Origin: Cyclina sinensis
Lineage: Eukaryota > Mollusca > Bivalvia > Venerida > Veneridae
Length of the DNA: 64,000 bases
NCBI GenBank assembly: GCA_012932295.1
Contig: JAAONU010000009.1
Coordinates: 10,519,535 to 10,583,534, forward strand
Direction: 5' to 3'
Part shown: piece by piece, positions 21,484-32,338 of the stretch
Layout: every line of letters starts with the position of its first letter
Position numbering within the stretch: position 1 is the first letter of the stretch
Translations under genes and position numbers: made by a program
The notes under the pieces: generated by a model
Told to the model about the DNA's origin: nothing
The model's input: only the letters and a program-made list of their open reading frames with translations
Databases searched by the model: none

Positions 21484-24400
21484 TGTTCCGTTCTGTCCCG
21501 TAAAATACAGTTACCCACACGGGTTATTGTATTTTGCGGAACGGAATGGAACAAACACTTTATAATTGTTGAGCGAAAAGATGAATTATCAAAATTTCAT
21601 TATCAAATGAACATTAAATATAGTAACAAGCTGAAGCCGGTGCTATGATTGAAGTCTCAGTAACTTCTGATTTTGTGAATGAACAAACGAGCAAGTCAAT
21701 TAAGATGATCTCATGAACTAAAATTTGTCTTTTTATTTAAGTGACCTGCATCTTTCTGCATCTTCATTTTTTTGCATTGAAACATTTCTTAAACTTACGA
21801 GATATTAAAATAAAATTGATATGCATGTGTCAGTTTAAAAATTAGGAGAATATGTACATTATCTATAGTTTATCTTATGGTTTGTCAGTGTACGGAATGG
21901 CACGGCTTTATACAGAGTATTACAAAGTATTATTGTGAAAGAGTTGTTCCCCTTTGTTTTGTGTATGCCGTTTGCTGCCGAATCTTTAGGCGATATTAAT
22001 AAACTACAAAAGTCGTATATTTGTGTGTTTTAACTTTCGCGTGGTGGCAGCTGCAAAAGGACTCACTCTCTATCTGCTACTGAATAATTTGCGGACATTG
22101 TAGTAGACCTTTCACGTCAAAATAAGTGTATTTTCACCAAACGGATAGTTCTACTCTACTTCGTAGTGACAAAACACATAAACATTTACAGTAATGGCTC
22201 AAGTACGTGCACCCAAACAATGGTGTTTGACCAAATAAGAAACTATTACATCGTTCGAGTCGTGGAGACAAAATAGCGCGCCAGTAAGGTTGAACGGTAT
22301 AGAAACAAACAAATTTACGAGTTTTATAGTTTACAAATATCGCCTAAAGATTCGGCAGCAAAAGGCGTACACGAAATAAAGAGGAACAACTCTTTCACTA
22401 TAATACTTTGTAATACTCTGTATAAAGCTTTCCCATTCCATACACTGACAAACCGTAAGAGTTCAATTGATGATAAACTATTGATAATGTATATATTATA
22501 TATTCTCCTAATTTTTAAAAAGTTTGTTCCGTTCCGTTTCGCAAAATACAGTAACCCATGTGGGTATCTGTATTTTACGGAACGGAACGAAACGGAACAA
22601 TAGCATGCAGAACAATTCATTTCATGTTCACAAGAGAAATGATAATTAGTAAATAACATTTCATTGCTCAGTTCCAGTCTACCAACCCTCCCAAAAAGTT
22701 ATTTCTTGCGAGTAGTTAGAGGTAATTTTTTGCTTCATAAAATGCAATTAATCTAACACTTGCATAACGATTTTATTTTAATATCTCATACGTTTAAGAA
22801 ATAAGACAACTTAAATAAAAAGACAAATTTTAGTTCACGAGATCATCTTAATTGCCCTGCTCGTTTGTTCATTCGCAAAATTAGAAGCTACTGAGACTTC
22901 AACCATAGAATCGGATACAGCTTGTTACTACATTTAATGTTCATTTAATAATGAACTTTTGATAATTCATCTTTTCTCTCAACAATTACATAGTGTTTGT
23001 TCCGTTCCGCAAAATACAGTAACCCATGTGGGTAACTGTATTTTGCGGAACAGAACGGAACAATAGCATGCAGAACAACTCATTTCATATTCACAAGAGA
23101 AATGTTAATTAGTAAATAACATTCCATAGCTATCGGTTCCAGTCTACCATAACTCCCAAATGTTATTTCTTGCGAGTAGTTAGGGGTAATTTTTATGCTT
23201 CATTAAATGCTATTAAACCGACACATGTATAGTTATTTTAGTTTAAGATCTCGTAACTTTAAGAAATAAGTTTCAGTGCAAAAAAAAAAGATACAGAAAG
23301 ATGCAGTTACTTAAAAAAAAGACAAATTTTAGTTCATGAGATCATCTTAATTGACTTGCTCGTTTGTTCATTCACAAAATCAGAAATTACTGAGACTTCA
23401 ATCATAGCAGGGGCTTCAGCCTGTTACTTTATTTAATGTTCATTTGATAATGAACTTTGGATAATTCATCGTTATGCCCCCACAAAGTGGGGAGCATATA
23501 GCGTTGCACTTGTCCGTCCGTACGTCCCGAAATCTTGTGAACGCAACTCCTCTTATACCGGATGGCAGATTTTGCTTAAACTTCCAGGGATTAACAACCT
23601 TGATGTGTAGATGGTAGTAAAGGAAGGAATTTTTGCTGCGACCAGATTTAACAGAATTATGGCCCTTTGTTGATTTTTTCACTATATACCATATAGAAAT
23701 TTTGTGAACGCAACTTCTCTTAAACCAGATGGCAGATTTTGCTTAAACTTCCAGGGATGAACAACCTTAATGTGTAGATGGAAGTAAAGGAAGGAATTTT
23801 TGCTGCGACCAAATTTAACAGAATTATGGCCCTTTGTTGATTTTTTCACTATATACCATATAGAAATTCTGTGAACGCAACTTCTCTTAAACCGGATGGC
23901 AGATTTTGCTTAAACTTCCAGGGATGAACAGCTTTAATGTGTAGATGCTGGTAAAGGAAGGAATTTTTGCTGTGACCATATTTAACAGAATTATGGCCCT
24001 TTGTTGATTTTTTCAATATATACCATATAAATAATTGAACATATAAATTTTACATTTGTAATTTAATTTAACATGTACATAAGGTTACCTGTAGATCATT
24101 TTAGGTATATGTACAGAAAAAATCTTACATACAGGATATACATGCTCTTGTTTATGAGCACTTATGCATAGTGGGGGCATCTGTGTCCTATGGACACAGT
24201 TCTAGTTTCTCTCAACAATTATCAAGTGTTTGTTCCGTTCCGTTCCGTAAAATACAGTAACCCTTGTGGGTAACTGTATTTTGCGGAACGGAACAATAGC
24301 ATGCAGAACAATTCATTTCATTTTCACAAGAGAAATGTTAATTAGTAAATAACATTCCATTGCTATCGGTTCCAGTCTACCAACCCTCCCAAAAAATTAT

Positions 24401-24800
24401 TTCTTGCGAGTAGTTAGAGTTAAATTTTATGCTTTATAAAATGCAATTAAACCGACACATGCATAGTGATTTTAGTTTAAGATCTCGTAACTTTAAGAAA
24501 TGAGTTTTAGTGCAAAAAAAAAAGATACAGAAAGATGCAGTTACTTAAAAAAAAGACAAATTTTAGTTCACGAGATCATCTTAATTGACTTGCTTGTTTG
24601 TTCATTCACAATATCAGAAGTTACTGAGACTTCAATCATAGCACCGGCTTCAGCCTGTTACTTTATTTAATGTTTATTTGATAATGAACTTTTGACAATT
24701 CATGTTTTCTCTCAACAATCATAAAGAGTTAGATCCGTTCCAGTTCCGTAAAATACAGTAACCCGTGTGGGTAACTGTATTTTACGGAACGGAACGGAAC
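21484..24800. repeat. Five near-perfect palindromes inside the foldback element
   Basis: Palindromes of about 60-70 bp at 21484-21552, 22525-22597, 22999-23061, 24232-24294 and 24733-24800. Each is built from GTTCCGTTCC, GCAAAATACAGT(T/A)ACCC, a short CAC/ATG centre and the inverse. The motif (TATTTTGC, GGAACGGAAC) also makes up the outer ends of the whole element. On the right arm the spacing is about 475 bp once the insertion is removed. Confidence 0.85.
23471..24205 (+). mobile_element. 167-bp-array Helitron-like element, copy 1
   Basis: The 5' hairpin is CCCCCACAAAGTGGGG after TTATG. The core has about three units of 167 bp (GAAATTTTGTGAACGCAACT, GGATGGCAGATTTTGC, GGAAGGAATTTTTGCTG, TTATGGCCCTTTGTTG). 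Subterminal GTGGGGGCATC is the inverse of the 5' motif. The 3' hairpin CTGTGTCCTATGGACACAG (24181-24199) is followed by TT and CTAG (24202-24205). The host unit also occurs uninterrupted elsewhere in the foldback element, and comparison shows no target duplication. Hairpin plus CTAG and clean insertion match Helitron ends. Confidence 0.75.
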
Positions 24801-27162
24801 AACAGCATGCAGAACAATTCATTACATATTCACAAGAGAAATGTTAGTCAGTAAATAACATTCCATTGCTATTGGTTCCATTCTACCAACCCTCCCAAAA
24901 AAGTTGTTATTTCTTGCGAATAGTTAGAGGTAATTTTTATGCTTCATAAAATGCAATTAAACCGACACATGCATAACGATTTTTGATTAAGATCTCGTAA
25001 GTTCAAGAAATGAGTTTCAGTGCAAAAAATAAAGATGCTGAAAGATGCAATTTACTTAAATAAAAAGTCAAATTTTAGTTCACGTGATCATCTGCTCAAA
25101 AATAACAAAAATAAAGAATCTGACATTCCCTGTTTGGTACCCCACCACTTGTTCCGTTCCGTTCTGTTTCGCAAAATACTAATAGCCATTCAAATGACAT
25201 CTCCTCTGAAACCAAAGGGCCAAATTAAATGAAACTTGCCTGGGATGTTCCTTGCATGAAGCTCTACCAAGATTGTTCAAATGGTTCTGGTCCATTGCAT
25301 TTCTGGTTCACTGGAGCTAAAATTAGATTTTAGAAGTAGGATCTTTAAAAATCTTCTTCTCCGAAACCTCAAGGCCTGGAGCTTAGATATTTGGTATGAA
25401 GCATCATCTAGTGAACCTCTACAAAGTTTGTTCAAATTATGACCGTGGGGTCAAAATTGACCCCACCCCAGGCGTCAGTTGATTTTACAAAGATTTATAT
25501 AGGGAAAACTTAAAAATCTCTTTGTCAGAAACCACAAAGCCTAGAGTTTAGATATTTGGTGTGCAACATTGTCCAGTGGACCTTTACCAAGTTTGTTCAA
25601 ATCATGGCTCCTGGGTCAAAAATGGCCCAGCTGAAGGGGTCACATGTTTTATATAGAGTTATATAGAAAAATCTTTAAAAAATCTTCTTGTCAGAAACTG
25701 CAAGGCTTAGAGTTCAGATAATTGGTGTGCAGCATTTTCCAGTGGATGACTACTTAGTTTGTTCAAATCATAGCCACTGGGTTAAAATAGGCCCCGGGGT
25801 CACTTGTTTACATAGAGTTATATAGGAAAAAGTTGAAAAAAGTCTTCACATCAGAAACCAAAAGGCATAGAGCTAGATATTTTGTATGTAGCATTGTCAA
25901 GAGGACCTCTACCAAGTTTGTTCAAATCATGGCCCCTGGGTCAAAAATGGCCCCGCTCCAGGGGTAACATGTTTTACATAGAGTTATATAGGAAAAAGTT
26001 TAAAAATCTTCCTTTCAGATACCACAAGGCCTAGAGTTAAGATATTTGGTGTACAGCATTGTCTACTGGACCTCTACCAAGTTTGTTCAAATCATGACCC
26101 TGGGGTCAAAACTGGCCCCACCTGGGGGATCATTTGTTTTTACACAAGGATTTATATAGGGAAAACTTTAAAAATCTGCTACTTCGAAACACGAAGGGCT
26201 ATACCTTCAATTGTTCTTTGTTATGTCTCCCCCAACCCCGCATTTCTGATGGAGACATATTGTTTTTGCCTTGTCCATGGTTGTCTGTTTGTCTGTCTGT
26301 CTCTCACACTTTGTTTCCTTTCAATAACTTGAGTACCAGTTGACCCAAAGCCTTCAAACTTCACAGGGTTATTGCCCTTATTGAGTACAAAAAATCCCTT
26401 TTGTGTTTTGGGTCAGTAGGTCAAAGGTCAAGGTCAGAGGGACCTCTAGAGTGAAAACCATTTCCACTCAATAATAGGATTACCATTTCACCCAGAGCCT
26501 CCAAACTTCATAGGATGATTGCTTTTACTAAATAGAAGAATCATGTTGTTTTTGGGGCTAGTATGTCAAAGGTCAGGGTCACATGGACCTGTAGAGTGAA
26601 AACTATTTCTGCAGAGTAACTGTAGTACCATTACACCCAGAGCCTTGAAACTTTATAGGATAATTGTATTAGAAGAACCCTTTTGTTTTTAGGGTCCATA
26701 GGTTAAAGTTTAAGTTCACAGGGACCTCTAGAGTGAAAACTCTTTCTGCTCAGTAACCAGAGTATCATTTTACCCAGAGCCTTCAAATGTCTTTACTCAG
26801 TAAAAGAACCCAATCATTTTTGGGGTCAGTAGGTCAAAAGTCAGGGTCACAGTGACCTGTAGAGTGAAAACTATTTCTTCTCAGTAACTGGAGTATCATT
26901 ACACCCAGAACCTTCAAACTTTATAGGGTAATTATATTAGAAGAACCCTATTGTTTTTGGGGTCTGTAGGTCAAAGGTCAAAGTCACTGGGACCTGTAGA
27001 GTAAAACTGTTCCTGCTAAAAAAATTGAGTACCATTACACCTAGAGTCTTCAAACTTATTGCAAAGCTTTTCAAACTTGCACCTATAAAACCAATAACGA
27101 TATTTGTAACATGAGCAATGAGACTCAGGTGAGCGATATAGGGCCATCATGGCCCTTTTGTT

Positions 27163-27833
27163 TTTAAGAAGAGGGCTGTATAGCTTTAAGTAAAAACTTA
27201 GATGTACAACTTAAAATAAAGTTAGCAGTAAAACTTTGTAACTTGGCATCATAATTTAAGCCCAAGCTTTTACATTGAGAAAATGACCCCCATACATCTT
27301 AGGAGCAGTAGGTCAGATGTCAAGGTCACAGTGACCTAAACACTGAAAAGCATTTCTGCTGTATAACTGCACAACTACTTCCCATACAGACTTCAAACTT
27401 CTTAGGATGATTGCCATCATTGATTACATGACCCCTATACTGTTTGGGATAAGTACATAAAAGGTCAAGGTGACAATCTACTAAACAAACATTATTTCTG
27501 CACTATTACTTGATAACCATGCATCACAGTATGAACATCATAACTTCTGAAAGACTGACAATTATACAAATTACAAAACCTAAAATTCAGTGTGATAAAG
27601 ATCTATAAAACTCTAAAATTAAAATTATAAAATTTTAAAAATCAGAATATTATAAATCAAAATCAAAAAATTCAAAAGTAAAAGCAAATCATTTAATTCC
27701 AAAGCTTAAGGTTTCCTCCCTTTATCACAAATGCATCATACTTACAAAAAACCTACTTTTGGGCATATAATGCTCCACCTAGCAGTGCTCTTGTTCATAG
27801 ATGGAATATGAAATAATCAAGGGTAAATGTGTA
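27163..27833. other. Decayed A2-like sequence and AT-rich DNA
   Basis: About 27290-27480 keeps worn units of the second A2 array (AGGTCAGATGTCAAGGTCAC, CTTCAAACTTCTTAGGATG). After 27500 the sequence is A-rich without features. Confidence 0.4.
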
Positions 27834-28566
27834 CAGTCAAGACCGTTTTAAGAAACCTTCTTCCGGAATCAGTAAATAAGGTCACATATGACAGGGAGTC
27901 TCTTAATACAGTCCCGGCAGAAGGACTATTAATAAGTAAAGTACATTCTAACAATAGAGTCAGTTTTATGCCTTTAATGAAAAAACTTACAAATACATGT
28001 ACTTACAATAAGTTTTAAAAGACATTCTGTACACAAGACTGTATAATACTAAGATTTAGTAAAAAATACACTTTTGAGATATAAAAACCTAAAAACACAC
28101 ATTTCAACGAGCTAAAATCAAACAGCCAGCTGCATAACATTAATAAAATTACTATGTACACCTATCAAAATTAAAAGTACATGTACTCCTTCGCAATTTT
28201 GTAAGCTGGTTTGCCCCAATCCAGCAGCTCAAGTGCTTTAATTTTCTGTTCCAATGTGAGAACTGTTGTTTTCTTGCATATATCGGTCGCCTATTTTTGT
28301 AAACAAAGAAATCAGCTGGTTTCGTGCGTTCACGCGAGACTACGAACGATAACTCTAGCCGACTTAAACTGCGGGGGCGTCTCAAAGTCGCTAAAAACAG
28401 ACTAATTACAGATTCAGGTGACAAATTGTAAGGTCGCTTGTCACATAACGCATGGAGTTGTTTAATTCAGTCTTTTTATAAAGTGAAAACATTCGGGGGC
28501 GAAAAATACGGTCGCATATGACAGAGAGTCGCTTAAATCAGGGAGTTGTTAAGGCAGTCTTGACTG
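27834..28566 (-). mobile_element. Deletion derivative of a pogo/Tigger-type DNA transposon
   Basis: Inverted ends CAGTCAAGAC (27834-) and GTCTTGACTG (-28566) are each flanked by TA, the target duplication of Tc1/mariner/pogo elements. Further subterminal repeats (CATATGACAGGGAGTC and CATATGACAGAGAGTC) continue the inverted ends. On the - strand at 28183-28276 the reading frame KKTTVLTLEQKIKALELLDW, followed by GKPAYKIAKEY, matches the first helix-turn-helix segment of CENP-B/Tigger/pogo transposases. The remaining transposase, including the DDE domain, is gone. TA target, CAGT ends and this domain agree with each other. Confidence 0.75.
28183..28276 (-). pseudogene. Remnant of pogo/Tigger transposase DNA-binding domain
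   Basis: About 31 codons remain: Lys-Lys-Thr-Thr-Val-Leu-Thr-Leu-Glu-Gln-Lys-Ile-Lys at the start and a Lys-Pro-Ala-Tyr-Lys-Ile-Ala-Lys-Glu-Tyr end, the pattern of the CENP-B N-terminal HTH (LTLEQK..., ...S.IAKEYGV in the family). An in-frame stop lies a short way upstream and the reading frame is lost after Tyr, so it cannot make a transposase. An overlapping 90-codon open frame in another phase is a shadow. Confidence 0.7.
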
Positions 28567-29175
28567 TATTAAGACAATCCTAGATTTGTAGCTTAAAGGT
28601 TAAGGTCACACTTAACTGTAAAAATACATAAATGGTTGTTCTGGTCAACAATTTTGTTATTCATGAATGCATACTTTGGATGTTCTCAAGAAATATTTAT
28701 GGAAAAAATATGCTCTTAGAGTTTTAAGTTGTTTGGTATAAACATTTATATGACAATGACAGACAACATATATGTTTAATTCTTTTGTTGTTCATTGTCA
28801 TTTACGATAATTACTATCAGTATAATTATTTATGATATTACAAATTTAACAGTGGGTAAACGCATCTACTTCCTATTTATTATTAAAAATAAATGATAGT
28901 GGTCAGATGTGAAAGGTGCTTGTGCTTTGGCTGATACCAGCAATTTCACAGACGGGTAACCTCCAAACTATAAATATGCTTAGTAATTAATGTTTTATTA
29001 AATGTGTGCTTATGCCAACCTACTGACATGTGTTTGTTAATATTCCTTTCTCCTGTCACACTTCTTTCACACTTTCCTACACTATCTGGCCTTCATCTGG
29101 CCTCCAGTGAAAAACATGTTTGTTTCCTAAGTATGGCCTTGGGGGGCATATGTCCATTCACAACGAGCGGTCTGG
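28567..29175. other. Unclassified AT-rich intron DNA
   Basis: No exon, repeat ends or array recognised. It separates the pogo-type element from the next A-B chimera. Confidence 0.4.
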
Positions 29176-30371
29176 TTTTTAGCTCACCTGGCACAAAGTG
29201 CCAGAGTGAGCTTTTGTCATACCCCATTGTGCGTCGTGAGGCGTCAACAATTTCATTCAAACGACATCTCCTCTGAAACCACTGGGCCAAATTCAATGAA
29301 ACTTGCATGGGATGTTCCTTGCATGAAGCTCTTCCAAAGTTGTTCAAAGAATTCAATTCCATGCAGAACTCTGGTTGCTATGGCAACTTAAAGGAAAAAC
29401 TTTGAAAATCTTCTTGTCTGAAACCACAAGGCCTGGAGCTTAGATATTTAGTATGAGGCATCATCTAGTGAACCTCTACCAAGATTGTTCAAATTATGAC
29501 CCTGGGGTCGGAACTGGCCCCGCCCTGGGGGTCACTTGATTTACATAGAGTTATATAGGGAAAACTTTAAAAATCTTCTTGTCAGAAACCACAAGGCATG
29601 GAGCTTAGATATTTGGTGTTGAGCATTGTCTAGTAGACCTCTACCAAGATTGGTCAAATCATGGCCCCTGGGTCAAAATTGGCTCCGCCCAAGTGGTCAC
29701 ATATTTTACATAGAGTTATATAGTAAATTCTTTAAAAATATTAGATATTTGGTAGTATGGGGTCATCCCCCCCCCCCCCAAAAAAAAAAAACAACAACAA
29801 CAACAAAAAAAATCTCATTTTTTAAGTCTTTAGCTATGGCAATAAAATTTGGACCATTTGTACAGTTTTTCAAGACGATTTCAAAAACATTATTTCTTGA
29901 CCTATATTTTTGACCTAATGACCTACTTTTTTGTTTTTTAGCAACAGCAATGAAATTTGGACCATGTGGACAGTTTTTCGTTTCGATTTCAAAAATGTCA
30001 TCGCATGACCTATATTTTTGACTTACTGACCTACTGTTTGTTTTTGGAGCTATAGCAATGAAATTTTGACCATGTGTACAGTTTTTTGTTCTGATTTCAA
30101 AAACGTCATATGACCTATATTTTTAACATACTGACCTACTCTTTTGTTTTAAAGCTACGGCAATGAAATTTGGACTGTGTGTACAGCTTTTCGTTCTGAT
30201 TTCAAAAATGTCGTCTCATGACCTATGTTTTGACCTACTGACCTACTTTTTGTTTTTGGAGCTATGGCAATGAAATTGCATTGGTCAATTTCTGTGATAT
30301 GCATCATTACATTCATAAAAATTTCTTTCATCTTTTAACCCAGGTGAGCGCTTTAGGGCCATTGGCCCTCT
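29176..30371 (+). mobile_element. A-B chimeric element, copy 2
   Basis: A head (AGCTCACCTGGCACAAAG / GTGCCAGAGTGAGCT) at 29181, A units with CCCCGCCCTGGGGGTC and CTTCTTGTCAGAAACCAC, then a junction of C13 (29767-29779) and A/CAA-rich sequence, AATCTCATTTTTTAAG, and five B units. The B tail is CCCAGGTGAGCGCTTTAGGG and GGCCATTGGCC. Same order as 18972-20465, with a shorter A part. Confidence 0.75.
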
Positions 30372-30735
30372 TTTTTTTTTTAAGAATTCAAGGGAGAAAG
30401 GATGCTAGCAAATGTACGTTTCTGAAATGTTTTCGTTTGTTCATTAAATACTGTAGTATGTAGCTACGTGTCTACTGCGAAGTCACTCCAAATTTTACTT
30501 GCAGAAATGCGAAGTCACTCGGAAGATATTTTACTCCACTATACCTTGAAGTCACTTTATTTCACTGGAGAAAATCATCTTTTACTCGAAGTCATGCTTT
30601 TTTCAGTTCCTCCAAACTTCGTGAAATTTGGACAATCCTCCTGAGCTGTACTGTACTTGTCATTTGCATGCCATTATGGTCCTCTTGTTTAATTTACATG
30701 TCTTGAAGTTAAAAGAATTTTTTTTTTTATTGCAG
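30372..30735. other. Short intron segment before the last TOP2 exon
   Basis: Contains loose repeats of GAAGTCACTC/GAAGTCA and a pyrimidine-rich end (TTTTTTTTTATTGCAG) that is the acceptor of the terminal exon. No other feature. Confidence 0.5.
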
Positions 30736-30885
30736 AAAAAGAAGCTCAGTGATGATGATTTTAGTGCCTCTGATATGGATGACGACTTTGTCCCTTCAGG
30801 TCCTGCTGCATCAAGAGGCGGTGGACGTGCTCGGGCACCTGTCAGATACAACTTTGGAGATTCTGAATCAGAAGAAGACTTTTGA
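30736..30885 (+). CDS. TOP2: DNA topoisomerase II, terminal exon with stop codon
   Basis: Forty-nine codons and TGA, entered in phase 0 from the 20738-20913 exon. The peptide has KKKLSDDDFSASDMDDDFVP, an Arg/Gly/Ala segment (SRGGGRARAPVRYNF) and ends GDSESEEDF. The layout (hydrophobic-acidic FxASDMDDDF motif, Arg-rich patch, then Tyr and an acidic end with terminal Phe) matches the extreme C terminus of animal topoisomerase II, for example the Tyr-Leu-Glu-Glu-Ser-Asp-Glu-Asp-Asp-Leu-Phe end of the human alpha enzyme. This is the strongest evidence for naming the gene. The acceptor TTATTGCAG is at 30735. Only one TOP2 gene is usual in invertebrates, so no alpha/beta label is given. Confidence 0.85.
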   Translation, partial: KKKLSDDDFSASDMDDDFVPSGPAASRGGGRARAPVRYNFGDSESEEDF

Positions 30886-31268
30886 TAGAATTTTTTTTGC
30901 ATACATTGTCAAAAAATAGGATAACTGACTGGTTGTGAGCTTGGTAATACAATAGTTTATTGGTATGGATGAAACAGAAGCTAAAGGCTTGGGTCTGATG
31001 TAAAGCAAAGTGGGATGTTGATCTTGTTTGCTGACAACTTCAGGGATGATCAAATCATCAAACATACAAAACTATTCTACAAGTCTCAACTAACAGTTAC
31101 CGGTCATCAAGACAATTCTGCTATTTTATTATGCACCACAAGAAGCTGATCATTCCTACTTAAATTGGTATGACCCAAAGTTGACCAATACATGTGCTTT
31201 CTTTTTCAACCTGTGTATTTCTGCAGTAAAACTCTTATATTTACATACAGAGTGAACTGGTGAATAAA
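30886..31268 (+). other. TOP2: Probable TOP2 3' UTR with polyadenylation signal
   Basis: Non-repetitive AT-rich DNA follows the stop. A canonical AATAAA lies at 31263-31268, giving a 3' UTR of about 400 nt. A later AATAAA at 33282 would give about 2.4 kb; both could be used. RNA 3'-end data would decide. Confidence 0.5.
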
Positions 31269-32338
31269 AGTTTAATAACTTTAAGGCATTATACTGAACT
31301 TAGTAGCATTGTTAAAACTATTTTCTATACATCTGCACAAATGTCATTTCAAAGTGAAAATGATACTGGTCAGTTGTGAGATAATAGATATATTTTTATT
31401 CTCATCTACAGTTGTCTTGGTTTAACATGCAGAGGAAAATGAGTTGATAATTGAGGTTGCATGTTAAGTATATTTTAATATTGTATATTATCAAAACATT
31501 CTTAAGTTATCGCAAGAGAATTTTACCAGTAAGTAGAATAATCAAATTCACATGTAAGTAGAATAACGCATTTTTATCACTGTAAATAGGAAATATTTAT
31601 GTGATAATAGATATTCAGTTGAGGTCTGACACACTTTTTGACAATTTTTTTCTGCCATTCTTGTGATCTCTGCATCACTTTTTGAGGACTTAAAAGTCAC
31701 TTTTTAGGATTATTTCATCCACAACAATAGTTCAATTCATTGTATATTTTCATTCACACATCAGAAGAGTGAATTCATATCAGTGAATTCTTGAGTTTCT
31801 CTGTAGAATTATTTCATCTCTTCATTTGTATATGATGGTTAATCCAGAAGTCCAAACACTGCTTTAAACTTGGAAAACTTGTAAGGTTTGGCAACAGATA
31901 AAAATATATGTAATAGACTTGAAATGTAGAAACTTCTGGATCAGTCTTTGTACATCTCACAACCCCTTTGACTGTCAATATTTACTTCATTTCTCCTGAT
32001 TCTACTACACATTAGTATTGTACTTCCTTTTTTATCCCTGTCCATTTTGTGTGAAACATGGTCATTTCATCTTGTCTTATTTGTATAAAATAGTACATCA
32101 TTTTTATCAATGCTCATAACATTATACTAATGTCACACGATGAACAGTTGCATCTTCATATGAAATTTTTACATACTAGAGCCATTACTGAGAAGAAGAA
32201 AAAAATGAGAATGTAAAAGAGCTTTGGTAAGGTGCTTCCTTTATTGTATGCCACAAAAATGGTAACATTTCAAGCATGAAAGATCTGAAACTCCTAGTTA
32301 TATACATACAAAATTGTAAATATCAATAATTACTAGTG
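31269..32338. other. Unique sequence downstream of TOP2
   Basis: No repeats or coding recognised. AT-rich, with many short T and A runs. Either a long 3' UTR or intergenic DNA. Confidence 0.4.

Larger units (their letters stand above)
21101..25186. mobile_element. Large foldback/MULE-like DNA element with 10-bp target duplication
   Basis: Ends are perfect 16-bp inverted repeats (GCTATTAGTATTTTGC and its inverse at 25171-25186), extending as inverted arms of at least 560 bp with few differences. The flanks are a perfect direct duplication, CATTCAAATG at 21091-21100 and 25187-25196. The inverted arms meet around a unique centre of about 300 bp (22020-22320). The right arm is longer because a unit of about 475 bp is repeated and because a 167-bp-family element is inserted (23471-24205). 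No open frame resembles a transposase, so it is non-autonomous. A 9-11-bp duplication with long inverted ends fits Mutator-like elements; foldback elements of other superfamilies remain possible. Confidence 0.85.
21003..27162 (+). mobile_element. Family A2 element (copy 2), split by the foldback element
   Basis: The head (TTTTTAACTCACTTGAGCAC with its hairpin partner GTGCTCAGGGTGAGC) is at 21003-21100, and the body and tail are at 25187-27162. The tail is ACTCAGGTGAGCGAT, GGGCCATCATGGCCC and TTTTGTTT. Its two arrays (165-170 bp, then about 125 bp) and their order equal those at 4798-6695. The 4,086-bp foldback element lies at its CATTCAAATG site. Confidence 0.8.

Noticed and set aside
28152..28424. 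90-codon open frame on the - strand
   Set aside because: The meaningful reading (HTH remnant) is in a different phase over 28183-28276; this frame is a shadow.
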